NCBI GenBank assembly: GCA_041393775.1
Contig: JAWKJM010000009.1
Coordinates: 62,001 to 126,000, forward strand
Direction: 5' to 3'
Source of the DNA: JADKAV01 sp041393775
GTDB taxonomy: Bacteria; Actinomycetota; Actinomycetes; S36-B12; UBA10799
Length of the DNA: 64,000 bases
In this document: piece after piece, positions 52,592 to 62,739 of the stretch
How the letters are laid out: each line of letters begins with the position of its first letter
Numbering within the stretch: the stretch's first letter is position 1
The notes under the pieces: model-generated
Database searches by the model: none
What the model saw: the letters and a program-made list of their open reading frames with translations, nothing else
Told to the model about the DNA's origin: nothing
Position numbers and translations under genes: made by a program

Positions 52592-52706
52592 CGGGGTGCC
52601 CGCGAGGTGCTCGCATGTCGCCCCGCGCCCTGTCTGCCGCCGGCCTGCAGCATCCACCTCGGCAACAAGTCGCCACGACCCGACATGAGGTGGAAGGATC
52701 GGCGGT

Positions 52707-54335
52707 ATGGACGCTGTCAGCCAGATCCCCCAGATCGAGAACGAACCGAACCGTCTGTACGAACCGGGTTCAGCGCACCGGGTCAGCCTGCAGTCCCGGG
52801 TCGCGCAGATGCAAAGCCAGGGTGCGATCGACCTGCCGATGTGTGTGGACGGCAAGTGGACGATGGGCGGCGGGTCCAAGATCAAGGTGGTCCAGCCGCA
52901 CGCCCGCAAGCAGCTCCTGGGCACGATGAAGGGCGCGACCCGCAAGGATGCCGCGGCCGCGATCGCCGCCGCGAAGAGTGCGGCCCCCGGCTGGCGCGCG
53001 ACGGCCTGGCAGGACCGGGCGGCGATCTTCTTGAAGGCCGCTGACCTGCTCGCGGGCCCCTGGCGCGACACACTCAACGCCGCGACCATGCTGGGGCAGT
53101 CCAAGACCGCCTTCCAGGCCGAGATCGATGCGGCCTGCGAACTGATCGACTTCTGGCGGTTCAACGTGAAGTTCGGCGATGAGATCATGCGTGAACAGCC
53201 GCGCTCGTCACCGGGTGTGTGGAACCAGACCGATCACCGGCCGCTGGAAGGTTTCGTCTACGCCATCACGCCGTTCAACTTCACGGCGATCGCGGGCAAC
53301 CTGCCCACCGCACCCGCGATGATGGGCAACGTCGTGGTGTGGAAGCCGGCACCCACCCAGCAGTTCGCCGCGCACTACCTGATGCAACTGCTGCAGGAGG
53401 CGGGCCTGCCGCCCGGGGTGATCAACATGGTCACCGGTGATGGGATCGCGGTCTCCGATGTGGCCCTCTACGACCGTGATCTGGCCGGCATCCACTTCAC
53501 CGGATCCACGCCGGTCTTCCACCTCCTGTGGCGCACCGTCGGGGAGAACATCGACAAGTACCGCTCGTACCCACGGCTCGTGGGTGAAACCGGCGGCAAG
53601 GACTTCGTGTTCGCCCACCCCAGCGCCGACCCGGATGTTCTCACCACCGCCCTGATCCGCGGCGCCTACGAGTTCCAGGGCCAGAAGTGCTCAGCGGCCT
53701 CGCGCGCCTACATACCGCGCAGTCTGTGGAAGGTGATGAAGGACGACTTCCTGTCCAAGGTCGAGGGACTCTCGATGGGCCCGACCCCCGACTTCAGCAA
53801 CTTCATGAGTGCGGTCATCGATCAGCGCGCGTTCGCCAAGGTCTCCGGCGCCATCGAGCGTGCTCAGAAGAACCCTGACGTCGATGTGGTGGCCGGGGGC
53901 GCCTTCGACGATAGCGAGGGTTACTTCATCCGACCGACCGTGGCATTGAGCAAGAACCCGGCCAACGAGTTCTTCACCGACGAGTACTTCGGTCCATTGC
54001 TCGGCGTGTACGTCTACGACGACCGCCGGTACTCCTCGGTCATGGACGAGATGGAGGGCATCGCTCAGTACGCCCTGACCGGAGCGTTCATCTCGCAGGA
54101 CCGGGCCTCGATCACGCAGGCCCGCGAGACCCTGCGCTACGCGGCCGGCAACTTCTACATAAACGACAAGCCGACCGGTGCCGTGGTCGGCCAGCAGCCA
54201 TTCGGTGGCGCGCGGGCATCGGGGACCAACGACAAGGCCGGCGCGCCGCAGAATCTCCTGCGCTGGACCAGCACGCGGTCGATCAAGGAGACGTTCGTGC
54301 CTCCGACCGATCACACCCACCCCCATATGAAGTAA
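52707..54335 (+). CDS. pruA: L-glutamate gamma-semialdehyde (P5C) dehydrogenase
   Basis: 542 aa, ATG at 52707. Oxidises glutamate semialdehyde to glutamate with NAD. ALDH fold: YAITPFNFTAIAGNLPTAPA (NAD site), HFTGSTPVF, catalytic Glu294 in LVGETGGKDFVF, catalytic Cys328 in FQGQKCSAASRAY, and QQPFGGARASGTNDKAG near the end. Length and motifs match the stand-alone P5C dehydrogenase (RocA/PruA). No proline dehydrogenase is adjacent. The next gene, ten bases on, consumes its product. Confidence 0.94.
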   Translation: MDAVSQIPQIENEPNRLYEPGSAHRVSLQSRVAQMQSQGAIDLPMCVDGKWTMGGGSKIKVVQPHARKQLLGTMKGATRKDAAAAIAAAKSAAPGWRATAWQDRAAIFLKAADLLAGPWRDTLNAATMLGQSKTAFQAEIDAACELIDFWRFNVKFGDEIMREQPRSSPGVWNQTDHRPLEGFVYAITPFNFTAIAGNLPTAPAMMGNVVVWKPAPTQQFAAHYLMQLLQEAGLPPGVINMVTGDGIAVSDVALYDRDLAGIHFTGSTPVFHLLWRTVGENIDKYRSYPRLVGETGGKDFVFAHPSADPDVLTTALIRGAYEFQGQKCSAASRAYIPRSLWKVMKDDFLSKVEGLSMGPTPDFSNFMSAVIDQRAFAKVSGAIERAQKNPDVDVVAGGAFDDSEGYFIRPTVALSKNPANEFFTDEYFGPLLGVYVYDDRRYSSVMDEMEGIAQYALTGAFISQDRASITQARETLRYAAGNFYINDKPTGAVVGQQPFGGARASGTNDKAGAPQNLLRWTSTRSIKETFVPPTDHTHPHMK

Positions 54336-54345
54336 AGGACGTCCC

Positions 54346-57300
54346 GTGGCTGAAGACCCGCTGAGTGAGCTGCTGGAGGCTGCCCACAAAGTCGCCGCGC
54401 ACGCCCAACCCGCCGAGTTCGAGGTTCATCCCGAGGACTTCCTGCCGAGGTTCTATGAGGACGTCGCTCCCGAGGACCTGCTCGGTAAGGACCCGATGGA
54501 CATCGTCGGTCCCATCACCCATGCCCTGCGCCTAGGTGCCAACCGGCCACCGGGCACTGCGAACGTGGACGTCTTCACGCCCACGGTGGCCGCCAATGAA
54601 TGGACCTGCGGTCACACGGTCGTGCAGGTGATCACCGACGACATGCCGTTCCTGCTGGACTCCATAATCGCGGCCATCACCCAGCAGGGGCAGTCCCTGC
54701 ACCTAGTTGCCCATCCGATCTACGCGGTTGAGCGCGATGCCGCCGGCGCCTTGCGGGAGGTGTTGCCGATCGCACCCGACGAGGCCCCGGACGGTGCCAT
54801 CCGGGAGTCGTGGATCCATCTCGAGATCGATCTGGAGACCGACCCGGAGCAGCATGCGGCGCTGGAGCAGGTGTTGCTCGACGTGTTGCGGGACGTGCGG
54901 GACGCGGTCGAGGACTGGCAGAAGATGACGGCCACGGCCTTCGAGCTGGCCGACGAGTTGCGCGCCTTCCCGCCGCCGACCGTGGCTCCCGGGTATGCCG
55001 AGGAAGCCGCGGAATTCCTGCAGTGGCTCGGTGACGGAAGCTATACGTTCCTCGGCTACCGGAAGTACGACCTGGTTCGCGATCCCGACCCCACCGCCCT
55101 GATGGGTGAGCCCGGCAGCGGACTGGGTCTGCTGAGGTCGGATTCGGTGCAGTCTCAGTCGTTCTCCGAGATGCCCCCCGAAGTGCGTGCGCACGCCACG
55201 GAGCCGCGCATCCTCGTCCTGACCAAGGCCAACAGTCGGTCCACGGTCCACCGTCCGGTGCCGCTGGACTACGTAGGGGTCAAGCGCTTCGACGCCGAAG
55301 GCATGGTGATCGGGGAGCACCGCTTCATCGGGCTGTTCGCGTCGACCACCTACAACCAGTCGGTCACCCAGATCCCGGTTCTACGCCGCCGGGTGGACGA
55401 ACTGTTCGAGATGACCGGCTTCGCCCCGAACACGCACAGTGGCAAGGATCTGCTGCAATTCTGCGAGACGTACCCGCGCGACGACTTCTTCCAGACCGAC
55501 GCCGAGGAGCTGTTCCCGATCGCCCGGGCGGTCCTGCAGATCCATCAGCGCCGCCATACCCGGCTGTTCACCCGGGAGGACCGCTATGGCCGATACGTCT
55601 CGGCGCTGATCTACCTGTCACGCGACCGGTACAACACGCAGGTCCGCCACCGGATCCAGGACCGGCTGCTGGCCGCCTACGGGGGCGAGTCGGTGGACCA
55701 CGCGGCGCTGCTGACCGAGTCGGTGCTCGCGCGCCTGCACATGGTCGTGCACATGCCGCATCACACCCCGATCCCGGAGATCGACGTGGCAGCCCTCGAG
55801 CGCCAGATCGCCGATGCGGTCCGGTCGTGGGACGACCACCTGGCCGAGGCACTCGTCACCGCAGTCGGGGAGGAGCGTGCCGGCGAGCTGGTATCCACCT
55901 ACGAGGGTGCCTTCCCAGAGGCGTACAAGGAGGACGTGTCGGCACGCGAGGCCGTGGCGGACATGCTCAATCTCGCCGCGGTAGGTGACTCGGGCATCTC
56001 AGTGACCTTGGCGCAGCCGGCCATCGTGGAGTCCCTGCGCGACCGGCGGTTCACCATCTACCGCGCCGGGCCGAGTGTGTCCCTGGCCGAGGTCATCCCG
56101 ATCCTCACCGGTTTCGGTGTGGAAGTGCTCGACGAACGCCCGTACCACATCTCCGGCAATGACGGCATCGAGCGCTACATCTACGACTTCGGCCTGCGGC
56201 TGCCCGAGCAGGAACTGCCCAACGAGGATTCGTTCACGCAGCGCTTCAGCGACGCGTTCCTAGCGTGCTGGTCGGTCCGCTCGGAAGCCGACCGGCTGAA
56301 CACGCTGGTCACCGCCGGGGGGCTGGACTGGCGCGAAGTCGCGGCGGTCCGGGCATGGGTGGAGTACGCCCGGCAGATCGGGTCGCCGTTCTCGGCTCAG
56401 TACATGATCGATGTCCTCGTCGAACACACCGACATCGTCCGGCTGCTCGTGAGCCTGTTCGAGGCGCGGCACCACCCCACCGAGTACGACGACCGGCTGG
56501 CGCAGAGCATCCAGCAGGAGGTCCTCACTGCGCTGGACAACGTGGCCTCGCTCGACGATGACCGGGTGATCCGGCAGTTGTTGGGGATCGTGCTCTCGGT
56601 TCTGCGGACCAACTACTACCAACGGGTGGACGACGCCCCGAAGCAGTGGCTCTCGTTCAAGATCGATCCCCGTGAGGTGCCGGGCATGCCGTTGCCGCGC
56701 CCCCGCTTCGAGATATTCGTGACCTCACCGCGGATGTCCGGGGTGCACCTGCGGTTCGGCCGGGTTGCTCGCGGCGGGTTGCGCTGGAGTGACCGCAAGG
56801 AGGACTTCCGCACCGAGGTACTGGGTCTGGTCAAGGCGCAGATGGTCAAGAATGCCGTGATCGTGCCGGTCGGCTCCAAGGGTGGCTTCATCGTGAAGAA
56901 CCCGCCGCCGATGTCGAACCGGGAAGCGTTCATGGCCGAGGGGATCGACTGCTACAAGAGCTTCATATCGGGGCTGTTGGACCTGACCGACAACCTGGTG
57001 CACGGCGAGGCCGTGCCGCCTGCGCAACTGCACCGACGTGACGGTGACGACACCTATCTGGTCGTGGCGGCCGATAAGGGGACGGCGTCGTTCTCCGACA
57101 TCGCCAACTCCGTGGCCGATGCTTACGGCTTCTGGCTCGGCGACGCCTTCGCGTCCGGCGGTTCCGTGGGCTACGACCACAAGTCGATGGGAATCACCGC
57201 CCGCGGCGCCTGGGAGTCGGTCAAGCGGCACTTCCTCGAGATGGGCGTCGACACCCAGACAGAGGACTTCACCGTCGTGGGTATCGGTGACATGAGTGGC

Positions 57301-59178
57301 GACGTCTTCGGCAACGGCATGCTGCTCAGCGAACATATCCAGTTGGTGGCCGCGTTCGATCATCGTGACATCTTCCTGGATCCGTCGCCGGATGCCGCGA
57401 CCTCCTACGCCGAGCGCCGCCGCCTGTTCGAGCTCTCGCGTTCGAGTTGGGCTGACTACGACAAGGAACTGATCAGCGCCGGGGGCGGTGTGTACTCGCG
57501 CGGACTCAAGTCGGTCCCGATCAGCAAGCAGGTCCGCAAGGCCCTCGGGTTACCCGAGGGCGTCAAGAGCATGACGCCGAATGACCTGCTGCACGCCGTT
57601 CTGCAGGCGCCGGTCGACCTGTTGTGGAACGGCGGCATCGGAACGTACGTGCGGTCCTCCACCGAGACCAATGCGGAGGTCGGTGACAAGGGCAACGACG
57701 CGATCCGGGTCACCGGCGGACAACTGCGGTGCAAGGTCGTGGGTGAGGGCGGCAACCTCGGATTGACCCAGTTGGGGCGGATCGAGGCCGCCAACAACGG
57801 GATCCGGCTCAACACCGACGCGATCGACAACTCCGCCGGGGTGGACACCAGCGACCACGAGGTGAACATCAAGATCCTGCTCGACCGGATCGTCCAGGAC
57901 GGGGACCTGACGGTCAAGCAGCGCAACGAACTGCTTGCGGCGATGACCGACGACGTGGCTGACCTGGTGCTGGCGAACAACTACTGGCAGAACATGCTGC
58001 TGTCCAACGGCCGCTCGCAGAAGGGGCAGTTGCTGCCCGTCCATCAGCGGCTGATGGCCGTGCTGGAGGCCAAGGGACTGCTGGATCGGGAGATCGAGTT
58101 CCTCCCCGACGACGACGAGATCGCCGAGCGGATCGAATCCGGCCGCGGCTTGAGTTCGCCGGAGTTGTCGGTGCTGCTGGCGTGGTCGAAGATCGCCCTC
58201 ACCGACGACCTCATGGAGACCTCGATCGACGAGGACGCCTGGGCCAAGGAAGTACTGGCGGACTACTTCCCGCAGGATCTGCGTGCCCGCTACCCGGAGC
58301 GCCTGGGCGCCCACCCGCTGCGCAAGGAGATCGTCGCCACCATGCTGGCCAACGACGTGATCAACCACGGCGGGATCACCTTCGTGCACCGGGTGGTGGA
58401 AGAGACAGGCGCCTCGGTCGAGGAGTCGGCCCGCGCCTATGTCGCGGTCCGGCAGATCTTCGACCTCGACGCGATCTGGCAGGAGATCGAGGCGCTGGAC
58501 GGGGTTTCGCCGGTCGCCGCCCAGAACCAGATGTACCTCGAGATCCGGCGGTTGCTCGATCGGTCCGTGCGTTGGGTGCTCACGACGCGCGGTGGGAAAC
58601 TGGACGTCTCGAAACTGATCAGCGACGTCCACCCCGTGGTACAGAAACTGACCCCGCGGGTGCCGGACATGCTGCTGGGCTCAGAACACCAGCGACTCGA
58701 ACAGCGCACGGCCGAGTTCGTCGCACTCGGTGCCCCGGAGCCGCTGGCCATGCGGGTCGCTGCCTGTCTCGACCAGTACTCGCTGCTGGACATCGCTGAC
58801 ATCGCCGCCAGGGAGAAACAGGCGCCGGACTCGGTCGCGCACCTGTACTTCGCGGTCTCGGAGCGGTTCGGCGTCGACGCCCTGCTCACGCAGATCTCCA
58901 ACCTGGACCGTCTGGACCGTTGGGCGACGCTGGCCAGGGCTGCTGTTCGCCAGGACCTCTACGCCGCGCAGGCGGGACTGACGGTACGGATCCTGCGGAG
59001 GACCGACGAGTCGATGCCGCCCGGCGAGCGGATCGCGGCGTTCGAGGAGGCGAACCCGGAGGGCCTCACCCGGGCACGGGCCACGCTCGAGGAGATCAGG
59101 AAGTCGGGGCCTTCGAGCCTGGCGACGGTGTCGGTGGCGCTGCGGCTGATCCGCAACGTGAGCCAGCAGGGGTCGTAG
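54346..59178 (+). CDS. gdh: NAD-specific glutamate dehydrogenase, 180-kDa type
   Basis: 1610 aa, GTG at 54346 after AAAGGACGTCCC. Converts glutamate to 2-oxoglutarate and ammonia. The first half (about 1-700) contains ACT-like regulatory domains (VDVFTPTVAANEWTCGHTVV, MPFLLDSIIAAITQQGQSLH). The catalytic core begins near 790 with ARGGLRWSDRKEDFRTEV, VKNAVIVPVGSKGGFIVK and KGTASFSDIANSVA, and VVGEGGNLGLTQLGRIEA lies in the NAD domain. A helical C-terminal domain follows. The length matches the large S. clavuligerus/mycobacterial type. It ends three bases from the convergent AlkB gene. Confidence 0.96.
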   Translation: MAEDPLSELLEAAHKVAAHAQPAEFEVHPEDFLPRFYEDVAPEDLLGKDPMDIVGPITHALRLGANRPPGTANVDVFTPTVAANEWTCGHTVVQVITDDMPFLLDSIIAAITQQGQSLHLVAHPIYAVERDAAGALREVLPIAPDEAPDGAIRESWIHLEIDLETDPEQHAALEQVLLDVLRDVRDAVEDWQKMTATAFELADELRAFPPPTVAPGYAEEAAEFLQWLGDGSYTFLGYRKYDLVRDPDPTALMGEPGSGLGLLRSDSVQSQSFSEMPPEVRAHATEPRILVLTKANSRSTVHRPVPLDYVGVKRFDAEGMVIGEHRFIGLFASTTYNQSVTQIPVLRRRVDELFEMTGFAPNTHSGKDLLQFCETYPRDDFFQTDAEELFPIARAVLQIHQRRHTRLFTREDRYGRYVSALIYLSRDRYNTQVRHRIQDRLLAAYGGESVDHAALLTESVLARLHMVVHMPHHTPIPEIDVAALERQIADAVRSWDDHLAEALVTAVGEERAGELVSTYEGAFPEAYKEDVSAREAVADMLNLAAVGDSGISVTLAQPAIVESLRDRRFTIYRAGPSVSLAEVIPILTGFGVEVLDERPYHISGNDGIERYIYDFGLRLPEQELPNEDSFTQRFSDAFLACWSVRSEADRLNTLVTAGGLDWREVAAVRAWVEYARQIGSPFSAQYMIDVLVEHTDIVRLLVSLFEARHHPTEYDDRLAQSIQQEVLTALDNVASLDDDRVIRQLLGIVLSVLRTNYYQRVDDAPKQWLSFKIDPREVPGMPLPRPRFEIFVTSPRMSGVHLRFGRVARGGLRWSDRKEDFRTEVLGLVKAQMVKNAVIVPVGSKGGFIVKNPPPMSNREAFMAEGIDCYKSFISGLLDLTDNLVHGEAVPPAQLHRRDGDDTYLVVAADKGTASFSDIANSVADAYGFWLGDAFASGGSVGYDHKSMGITARGAWESVKRHFLEMGVDTQTEDFTVVGIGDMSGDVFGNGMLLSEHIQLVAAFDHRDIFLDPSPDAATSYAERRRLFELSRSSWADYDKELISAGGGVYSRGLKSVPISKQVRKALGLPEGVKSMTPNDLLHAVLQAPVDLLWNGGIGTYVRSSTETNAEVGDKGNDAIRVTGGQLRCKVVGEGGNLGLTQLGRIEAANNGIRLNTDAIDNSAGVDTSDHEVNIKILLDRIVQDGDLTVKQRNELLAAMTDDVADLVLANNYWQNMLLSNGRSQKGQLLPVHQRLMAVLEAKGLLDREIEFLPDDDEIAERIESGRGLSSPELSVLLAWSKIALTDDLMETSIDEDAWAKEVLADYFPQDLRARYPERLGAHPLRKEIVATMLANDVINHGGITFVHRVVEETGASVEESARAYVAVRQIFDLDAIWQEIEALDGVSPVAAQNQMYLEIRRLLDRSVRWVLTTRGGKLDVSKLISDVHPVVQKLTPRVPDMLLGSEHQRLEQRTAEFVALGAPEPLAMRVAACLDQYSLLDIADIAAREKQAPDSVAHLYFAVSERFGVDALLTQISNLDRLDRWATLARAAVRQDLYAAQAGLTVRILRRTDESMPPGERIAAFEEANPEGLTRARATLEEIRKSGPSSLATVSVALRLIRNVSQQGS

Positions 59179-59181
59179 GGG

Positions 59182-59796
59182 TCAGGCGACCCCGGCCCGA
59201 CGGAACTGGATGCTCATGCGGGGGCCGCAGTGGCGGGTCTTGGGAACCGCATGCTCCCAGGTTCTCTGACATGTCCCGCCCATGACCAGCAGGTCCCCGT
59301 GACCGACGGCGAACGACAGGCTCGGGCCGCCTCCGCGCGGACGCAGCAGCAGTGGTCGGGCCGCCCCCACCGACACGATGGCCACGACGGTGTCCTCGCG
59401 CGTGGCGCCGATCGTGTCCCCGTGCCATGCGACGCTGTCGTTGCCGTCCCGGTACCAGCACAGCCCCGCGGTGGTGAAAGGCGGCAGCCCGTAATGGTCG
59501 TTGAGGGCCCCGAACGCCCGGACCAGTGTCGGATGCGGCAGTGCCGTCGGATCCCTGCACCACGCCGTGAGCCGGGGAACGTCGACCACCCTCTCGTACA
59601 TCTGGCGCGAGCCCTGCTTCCACGGCACACGGTCGTGCAGGGCGTCGAAGACCTCGAGATCGTCGGTGAGCCAACCTTCGAGGTGATCGACCCACGCGCC
59701 ACGATCCAGGACGGTGCGCTTGAGGCCGTGCAGGGTTTCGCGGTCGGCGCTGTCTCCCATCGCGAACAGGCTGGGTTGGATGTCGAGCACTGCCAC
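59182..59796 (-). CDS. AlkB-like 2-oxoglutarate/Fe(II) dioxygenase
   Basis: 204 aa. Iron ligands are in VAWHGDTIG (HxD) and TWEHAVPKT (His), and the 2-oxoglutarate Arg in RMSIQFRRAG; FAVGHGDLLVMGGTCQ precedes the distal His. It repairs alkylated bases in DNA or RNA, or demethylates other substrates. It is an actinobacterial form without the fused Ada domain. It diverges from the M14 gene by 58 bases. Confidence 0.9.
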   Translation of the reverse strand: MAVLDIQPSLFAMGDSADRETLHGLKRTVLDRGAWVDHLEGWLTDDLEVFDALHDRVPWKQGSRQMYERVVDVPRLTAWCRDPTALPHPTLVRAFGALNDHYGLPPFTTAGLCWYRDGNDSVAWHGDTIGATREDTVVAIVSVGAARPLLLRPRGGGPSLSFAVGHGDLLVMGGTCQRTWEHAVPKTRHCGPRMSIQFRRAGVA

Positions 59797-59854
59797 CGGT
59801 CCAGCATATGTCGCACACCCGTTCGATTCAAGAACCGTGACGTACGGTGGAGCG

Positions 59855-60913
59855 ATGAATTACCTGATCGCGGGGACCAGCCTGCTGTGCGTGGGGGCGC
59901 TGGGTGCTGGGCCCGCTGTGGCCGAGGACGGGGTCCCGCTGCCGGTCGAGTCGTCCACCGCGCCAGCACCCTTGTCCGCCCCGCTGGACATCGGGGCCGA
60001 ACAGGTCGGCTCTTCGGTGGAAGTCACATGGAGTGCGTCGGCCGGCGCCACGAGCTACCAGGTCGTCGCCGATCCCACCGGCCAGACTTGTGTCAGTGCC
60101 ACCACCAGTTGCCTGTTCGACGGTCTCCCGCTGCGTCAGTCGTACACGTTCACCGTGACCGCCTCAGATGGCACGCAGACCAGCCCGGCGTCGCTGCCCA
60201 GCGAGCCACTTCGGCTGCGGGCACTGCTCGAGAAGCCGATATTCAAGAAATCCAAGGTCGTGGTCGGCCGTTCCTTGCGCGGCCGCAAGATCTGGGCGGT
60301 GCGGCAGGGCAATCCGCTCGCGGTGAGCGTGCTGCTCAGCGTGGGGCAGATGCACGGCAGTGAGCCCGCCGGATTGAAGGTCACCAAGCGGATTCGCAAG
60401 AAGGACATCCCGGACGACGCCGACTATCAGTTGTGGACCATCAGGACGATGAACCCTGACGGCAGTATCCGCCGGAACCGTTACAACGCCCGCGGGGTGG
60501 ACCTGAACCGCAACTTCCCGGGCACCTGGGCCAACCGCTACCGCACCGGCCGGCGCGCGGCCAGTGAGCCTGAGACCCGCGCCATGATGCGTTTCATGAA
60601 GAAGCTCCAGCCCAGCGGGGTGATGAGTTTCCACCAGCCCTGGAACACGACCCTGAGCGTGTGCGATCGCCGGTCGGCCGCCTGGGTCAGGGCCACAGCA
60701 TCGTTGATGAAACTGAATCAGCCGGGTCGCGCCACCAACTGCGGCTCGTGGCTGCCGGGCACGATGAACCGGTGGACCGTGCGCAATACCGCGAGCTGGT
60801 TCGTGACCGTCGAACTCGGCCCCAACTACAAGGTGCGCCCGCAGATCCCACGTGCGGCCAAGGCCGTCGTGCGAATCGCCCAGCGGCTGGCGATCCAGGA
60901 TCAGGGGCTGTAA
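59855..60913 (+). CDS. Secreted M14 zinc carboxypeptidase with FN3-like domain
   Basis: 352 aa from ATG 59855 (MNYLIAGTSLLCVGALGAGP), with GGTGGAG upstream; the frame to 59714 is shadow over the divergent gene. Signal peptide about 1-23. A fibronectin type III-like domain (about 38-115) has SSVEVTWSASAGATSYQVV. The M14 domain (about 130-350) shows zinc ligands in GQMHGSEPAG and MSFHQP, RGVDLNRNFPG for substrate binding and the catalytic Glu in FVTVELGPNY. This resembles murein-peptide amidases (MpaA-like), so it may trim wall peptides. Confidence 0.88.
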   Translation: MNYLIAGTSLLCVGALGAGPAVAEDGVPLPVESSTAPAPLSAPLDIGAEQVGSSVEVTWSASAGATSYQVVADPTGQTCVSATTSCLFDGLPLRQSYTFTVTASDGTQTSPASLPSEPLRLRALLEKPIFKKSKVVVGRSLRGRKIWAVRQGNPLAVSVLLSVGQMHGSEPAGLKVTKRIRKKDIPDDADYQLWTIRTMNPDGSIRRNRYNARGVDLNRNFPGTWANRYRTGRRAASEPETRAMMRFMKKLQPSGVMSFHQPWNTTLSVCDRRSAAWVRATASLMKLNQPGRATNCGSWLPGTMNRWTVRNTASWFVTVELGPNYKVRPQIPRAAKAVVRIAQRLAIQDQGL

Positions 60914-60941
60914 GGGCTCCGGGTCTCGGCGGCGGCCACGA

Positions 60942-61055
60942 TGTGACGAAGGTGCTGGCCCGCCCCGGCTTGTGTTACGAAGGTGCGCGGTTCGAGTCGG
61001 CGCGACCACGCACCTTCGTCACAAACCCGGTCCGGACCCCCGCAACTTCGTCACA
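60942..61055. repeat. Family A element, copy A6
   Basis: Outer cores TGTGACGAAGGTG (60942-60954) and CAACTTCGTCACA (61043-61055). Inner arms TGTTACGAAGGTGCGCGG (60973-60990) and CCACGCACCTTCGTCACA (61006-61023) around 15 nt. The right spacer holds the palindrome GGTCCGGACC. It lies between co-directional genes. Confidence 0.9.
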
Positions 61056-61139
61056 GGGCCCCCCGTTTGATCGACCTCCCAGGAGTGCGACACGCCCAGG
61101 AGCGGGAAATCCGACCGCGACCGCCCTAGGCTTGTTGCC

Positions 61140-61610
61140 ATGACTGAACCCTCCCAGCCCGAGCCCGACGCCGTCCCGCCGAGCAGCACGAGCGTTCCTC
61201 CGCCCCCGCCGCCACCCGACGGTGCGCCCACCCCGCCTCCAGCCCCGCCGTCGAGCGCGACCCCGCCCCCACCGCCGTCTGCTGCCCCCGGCACCCCGGC
61301 GGCGGCTGCCCCGCCCCCACCCCCACCAGGACAGGTCGCGCCCACCGGCGTGGCCCTGTTCCCCAACGGGAAACCGATGGTCGACGCTCAAGGGCGACCC
61401 GCCTCGCCCAAATCGCGGTTGGCCGCGGCGCTGCTCGCCTGGTTCCTGGGCGTCTTGGGGATCCATCGCTTCTACGTCGGCAAGATCGGCACCGGCATCC
61501 TGATGATCGTGACACTCGGCGGACTCGGTATCTGGGTCCTGATCGACTTCATCGTCATCCTGGTCGGCTCCTTCAAGGACAAGGAAGATCGCTACCTCGC
61601 CAACTGGTGA
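61140..61610 (+). CDS. TM2-domain membrane protein with proline-rich N-terminus
   Basis: 156 aa, ATG at 61140. Residues 1-70 are largely proline, alanine and serine. A short FPNGKPMVDAQGRPA segment leads to the TM2 domain (about 90-156): two helices (AALLAWFLGVLGIHRFYVG and ILMIVTLGGLGIWVLIDFI) with the HRFYVG turn typical of the family. Function of bacterial TM2 proteins is largely unknown. It lies 20 bases before prfB and may be co-transcribed with it. Confidence 0.88.
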   Translation: MTEPSQPEPDAVPPSSTSVPPPPPPPDGAPTPPPAPPSSATPPPPPSAAPGTPAAAAPPPPPPGQVAPTGVALFPNGKPMVDAQGRPASPKSRLAAALLAWFLGVLGIHRFYVGKIGTGILMIVTLGGLGIWVLIDFIVILVGSFKDKEDRYLANW

Positions 61611-61629
61611 CGCCGGTTACCCTACGTAG

Positions 61630-62739
61630 GTGGCCGATGAGGAGATCTCCGAACAGATAGGCACCCTCGATGGTGTCCTCAAGCAGATCGAGGCCGTTGT
61701 GGATCTGCCCGGTATGCAGACCGAGATCGCCGACCTGGAGCGGCAGGCATCGGCCCCGGACCTGTGGGATGACCCGGAGGTGGCGCAGCGGGTGACGTCG
61801 AAGTTGTCGTACCTGCAACAGGAGTCACGTCGGGTCTCGGCCTACCGGCAGCGTGTGGACGACTTGCCGGTCCTGCTGGAACTGGCCGAGGCCGAGGACG
61901 ACGCCGGCGCCCGTGAGGAAGCCGTCCGCGAACTCCACACGCTGCAGTCCGAAATCAGCGACCTCGAGGTGCGGACGTTGCTGTCCGGGGAGTACGACGA
62001 ACGGGAAGCGCTGGTCTCCATCCGTTCGGGCGCCGGCGGGGTGGATGCCGCAGACTGGGCCGAGATGCTGCTGCGCATGTACAGCCGCTACTGCGAGCGG
62101 CACGGCTGGCCGGTGGAGGTGTATGAGACCTCCTACGCCGAAGAAGCCGGCATCAAGTCGGCCACCTTCGCCGTCAAGGCTCCCTTCGCGTACGGCACCC
62201 TGTCCGTGGAGCAGGGCACGCACCGGCTCGTCCGGATCTCGCCTTTCGACAATCAAGGCCGCCGGCAGACATCCTTCGCCGAGGTCGAGGTGATCCCGGT
62301 GGTGGAGAAGACCGAGAGCATCGAGATCCCCGAGGATGAGTTGCGAGTCGACGTCTACCGTTCCTCCGGCCCGGGCGGACAGGGTGTCAACACCACCGAC
62401 TCCGCAGTGCGTCTGACGCACATTCCGACCGGCATCGTCGTGAGTTGCCAGAACGAGCGATCGCAGTTGCAGAACAAGGCCACGGCGATGGCCGTCCTGC
62501 AGGCCAAACTCGTGGAGCGTCAGCGTCAGGAGGAGCAGGCCAAGATGGATGCGCTCAAGGGCGAGTCGGCCGGATCGTGGGGCAATCAGATGCGCTCCTA
62601 CGTCCTGCATCCGTACCAGATGGTCAAAGACCTCCGCACCGAGCAGGAGACGGGTAACACGGCCGCAGTGCTCGATGGCGAGATCGACGAGTTCATCGAG
62701 GCCGGTATCCGTTGGCGCAGGCAGCAGGCGAGCGTATAA
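61630..62739 (+). CDS. prfB: Peptide chain release factor 2
   Basis: 369 aa, GTG at 61630. Releases the peptide at UGA and UAA. The peptidyl-hydrolysis loop GGQ is at 249-251 (SSGPGGQGVNTTDSAV). The stop-codon recognition tripeptide SPF is in RISPFDNQGRRQTSFA. RSGAGGVDAADWAEMLL is also conserved. It is encoded in one uninterrupted frame, so the programmed frameshift known in E. coli prfB is absent. prfB-ftsE-ftsX is a standard actinobacterial order. Confidence 0.96.
   Translation: MADEEISEQIGTLDGVLKQIEAVVDLPGMQTEIADLERQASAPDLWDDPEVAQRVTSKLSYLQQESRRVSAYRQRVDDLPVLLELAEAEDDAGAREEAVRELHTLQSEISDLEVRTLLSGEYDEREALVSIRSGAGGVDAADWAEMLLRMYSRYCERHGWPVEVYETSYAEEAGIKSATFAVKAPFAYGTLSVEQGTHRLVRISPFDNQGRRQTSFAEVEVIPVVEKTESIEIPEDELRVDVYRSSGPGGQGVNTTDSAVRLTHIPTGIVVSCQNERSQLQNKATAMAVLQAKLVERQRQEEQAKMDALKGESAGSWGNQMRSYVLHPYQMVKDLRTEQETGNTAAVLDGEIDEFIEAGIRWRRQQASV

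Noticed and set aside
61630..61730. Programmed +1 frameshift in prfB
   Set aside because: The gene is one continuous frame from GTG 61630, with no in-frame TGA near codon 25.
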